DNA of 33,746 bases from Euprymna scolopes (taxonomy: Eukaryota > Mollusca > Cephalopoda > Sepiida > Sepiolidae): positions 6,073,233 to 6,106,978 of the forward strand of contig CM044524.1 in NCBI GenBank assembly GCA_024364805.1, read 5' to 3'. Positions 32,121 through 33,746 of this stretch are shown piece by piece (the stretch's first letter is position 1; every line of letters starts with the position of its first letter). The translations under genes and the position numbers were made by a program. The notes beneath the pieces were generated by a model, which saw nothing but the letters and a program-made list of their open reading frames with translations, was not told where the DNA came from and did not search any database.

Positions 32121-32449
32121 AAAAACAAAATTTGTGATTTTATATCATTTAATTTTTTAAAATATAATATTTTAAAAAATTCGTTGTTTTCACAAATATT
32201 CGACAGGCGCATCTTTGAATCACATTTTATTCATTTTTGAAAGGGAAACGATTCATAACTTTGCTTGATCATTACAACATTGCAAATACAAAGTGCACTC
32301 TCATATGAACTCTCAAACTAGGTTTATTTTTTAAATGTAAAATCATTTTATTTTCAAAATAAATAAGTTAGGCTTCAACCTATTTTAAGTTGTAGTAATG
32401 ATTTATATTTCTAATCCGTTCTATCATATAAGAAGTATGGCGTGGTTGG

Positions 32450-33400
32450 TTTGTAGCACTACATAATTATCAATCCGACATCTTCTTCACAAGATATGTA
32501 GACGATATCCTCATCCTAACATCATCTCTTTAAGAAGCTAATAAAATATTCATCAAGTACCAAAACGCAGACCCACATAGCAAATTTAACATAGAGCATC
32601 CTAACACGCCTGGACATCTACCATTACTCGATTTAGCACTCTACATCACAGAAACAGGTAAATAAACACTAAGTTCAATAAGAAATATCCGCCTGCCCTG
32701 ACATTTTCGTGAACTAAAAATCAGCACTTCCTACACGAGCAAAAATAAGTTATGCTACAAATGAAACAAATCGCATCCACAACAGATGCACGAATGAAAT
32801 GGGCAAGATCACTCCCATTAAAAAATTCCATCAAACCCTCCGACTAATGGATGCCCCACAAAAACCATGCAGTACATTAATACATTCAAAAGCAAACAAA
32901 TACCCAAAATAACTACCACACGCTTTCTAAAAATACCACATTTTAATGATAAAATAACTACAGCAATACGCAAAACGATTCGCAAGGAACAACTAGACAT
33001 ACAATTCGCACACACCGGCCCAACGTTAAGACATCACCTATCTAAAACCGTAACTACATATATGAACAAATCACGCTTTTATACAACTGTCCCATAAAAA
33101 GCACAGGATTATGCGAACGCACATATTCAGTATACGAAATTCAATGCGAAATTTGTAATGAATCATATATCGGAAGTTCTATAAGATCGTTACATATCCG
33201 AATTAGGGAAAACATTGCCACCAAAACATCGTCATTCTTCAAACATGTGTCTATAAGACGTAAAGCCTTACTAAAACATAAACGTGAAAATTTTAGCAAA
33301 TGATAGAAATCAGGGAAATCTAAGATTGACATAATTAATACTGATTGAAAAATTGAAACCAAAAATTAATAGTCAAACAGAATAATCTAATATATTTCTA
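32450..33400 (+). mobile_element. Broken Penelope-like element (reverse transcriptase and GIY-YIG)
   Basis: The plus strand shows FFTRYVDDILIL with the reverse-transcriptase active-site box YVDD at 32495-32506. It is followed by FNIEHPNTPGHLPLLDLALY, IPHFNDKITTAIRKTIRKEQ, LDIQFAHTGPTLRHHL, SVYEIQCEICNESYIGS (33127-33177) and ILIEKLKPKINSQTE (about 33330-33375). The order is a Penelope-type reverse transcriptase, a linker, and a GIY-YIG endonuclease whose VYEI and YIG form the GIY and YIG halves with a Cys pair between. That combination defines canonical Penelope-like elements. The 5' half of the reverse transcriptase is missing and the frame is broken in several places. The copy is inactive. 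Confidence 0.85.
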
Positions 33401-33525
33401 ATAAAGACACAGACAGAGTAGCTATTTTCCATAGAAGGTTTCAGTCATAATTCATACAGCAAACAAAAATACTCACTTTAACAACTACCTAATCTAAACA
33501 AGTTAGCAAATGAATGAATAGGTAT

Positions 33526-33746
33526 AATGGTTTTATTTATTATAACCTTATTTAAACAGAATTTAGAATTACTCACCCCATGATCATATATCTATAGATG
33601 AGGGGAAAAATCGCCTCCGTTAACCATTTACATAATCATTGGGCTCTAGAGCGTCTATTATTGCAAGTACATTAAAAAAACAACGGCCAGTTATAACCAT
33701 ATTAATCATAATCTTATAAGCATTTAAACAGAATATGAATTACTTC
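33526..33746 (+). repeat. Direct repeat about 170 bases apart after the Penelope-like relic
   Basis: TTATAACC...TTATTTAAACAGAATTTAGA followed by ATTACTC at about 33540-33576 is repeated as TTATAACC...AGCATTTAAACAGAATATGA followed by ATTACTTC at about 33693-33746. The second copy reaches the window edge, so this may be the start of a longer array or a duplicated element end. Confidence 0.55.

Overview
The window looks like a gene-poor, AT-rich intergenic or intronic stretch of an invertebrate genome. The repeat mix is animal-like: jockey-like non-LTR retrotransposons, a Penelope-like element with a GIY-YIG domain, tRNA-derived SINE heads, long TA/TG/AG microsatellites and satellites. A mollusc, possibly a cephalopod, fits the overall style. 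That is inference from memory of repeat styles, and one hallmark cephalopod SINE core that I looked for is absent, so the taxon stays open. I found no intact host gene, no rRNA or functional tRNA gene, no CRISPR array and no bacterial-type operon.

Layout. At 1-1270 nothing is recognised. At 1275-2080 (+) a LINE reverse-transcriptase scrap is followed by two copies of a retroelement tail. From about 2.5 to 7.0 kb there is an old satellite with a unit near 145 bp. It is interrupted by a decayed copy of a repetitive invertebrate protein family (3213-3780, +) and by a 5'-truncated LINE (4988-5658, -). From 7086 to 11165 runs a 4-kb minisatellite with a 27-bp unit. The same minisatellite resumes at 11720-11930 and 13965-14935, on either side of a 2-kb 5'-truncated LINE (11930-13960, -).

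From 15.3 to 19.25 kb lie the endonuclease part of a second LINE type and a longer, 3'-truncated copy of the first type, both on the minus strand. From 20.5 to 21.1 kb there is a small GC-rich island and a possible LINE 5' end with a 2A-like motif. At 22.1-23.3 kb two head-to-tail elements share both termini, next to a tRNA-derived SINE head. At 24.95-26.42 kb (-) lies a decayed, transposase-like gene of an unclassified invertebrate family. It is bracketed by a 16-bp direct repeat that is part microsatellite. At 26.7-29.5 kb there are more microsatellites, a second SINE head and scattered GC-rich repeat ends. At 29861-30133 (-) a 91-codon cysteine-rich open frame with plausible splice sites is the only candidate host exon. 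At 32.0-33.4 kb (+) lies a broken Penelope-like element, with a tail related to the two at 1.7-2.1 kb.

Nothing here works together as a pathway. The window is a record of repeated insertion, 5' truncation and tandem-array turnover. The points most worth a second look are the 27-bp minisatellite (open in all three minus-strand frames), the duplicated variant block on both sides of the LINE inside it, the pair of elements with shared ends, the two unnamed protein-family relics and the possible orphan exon.
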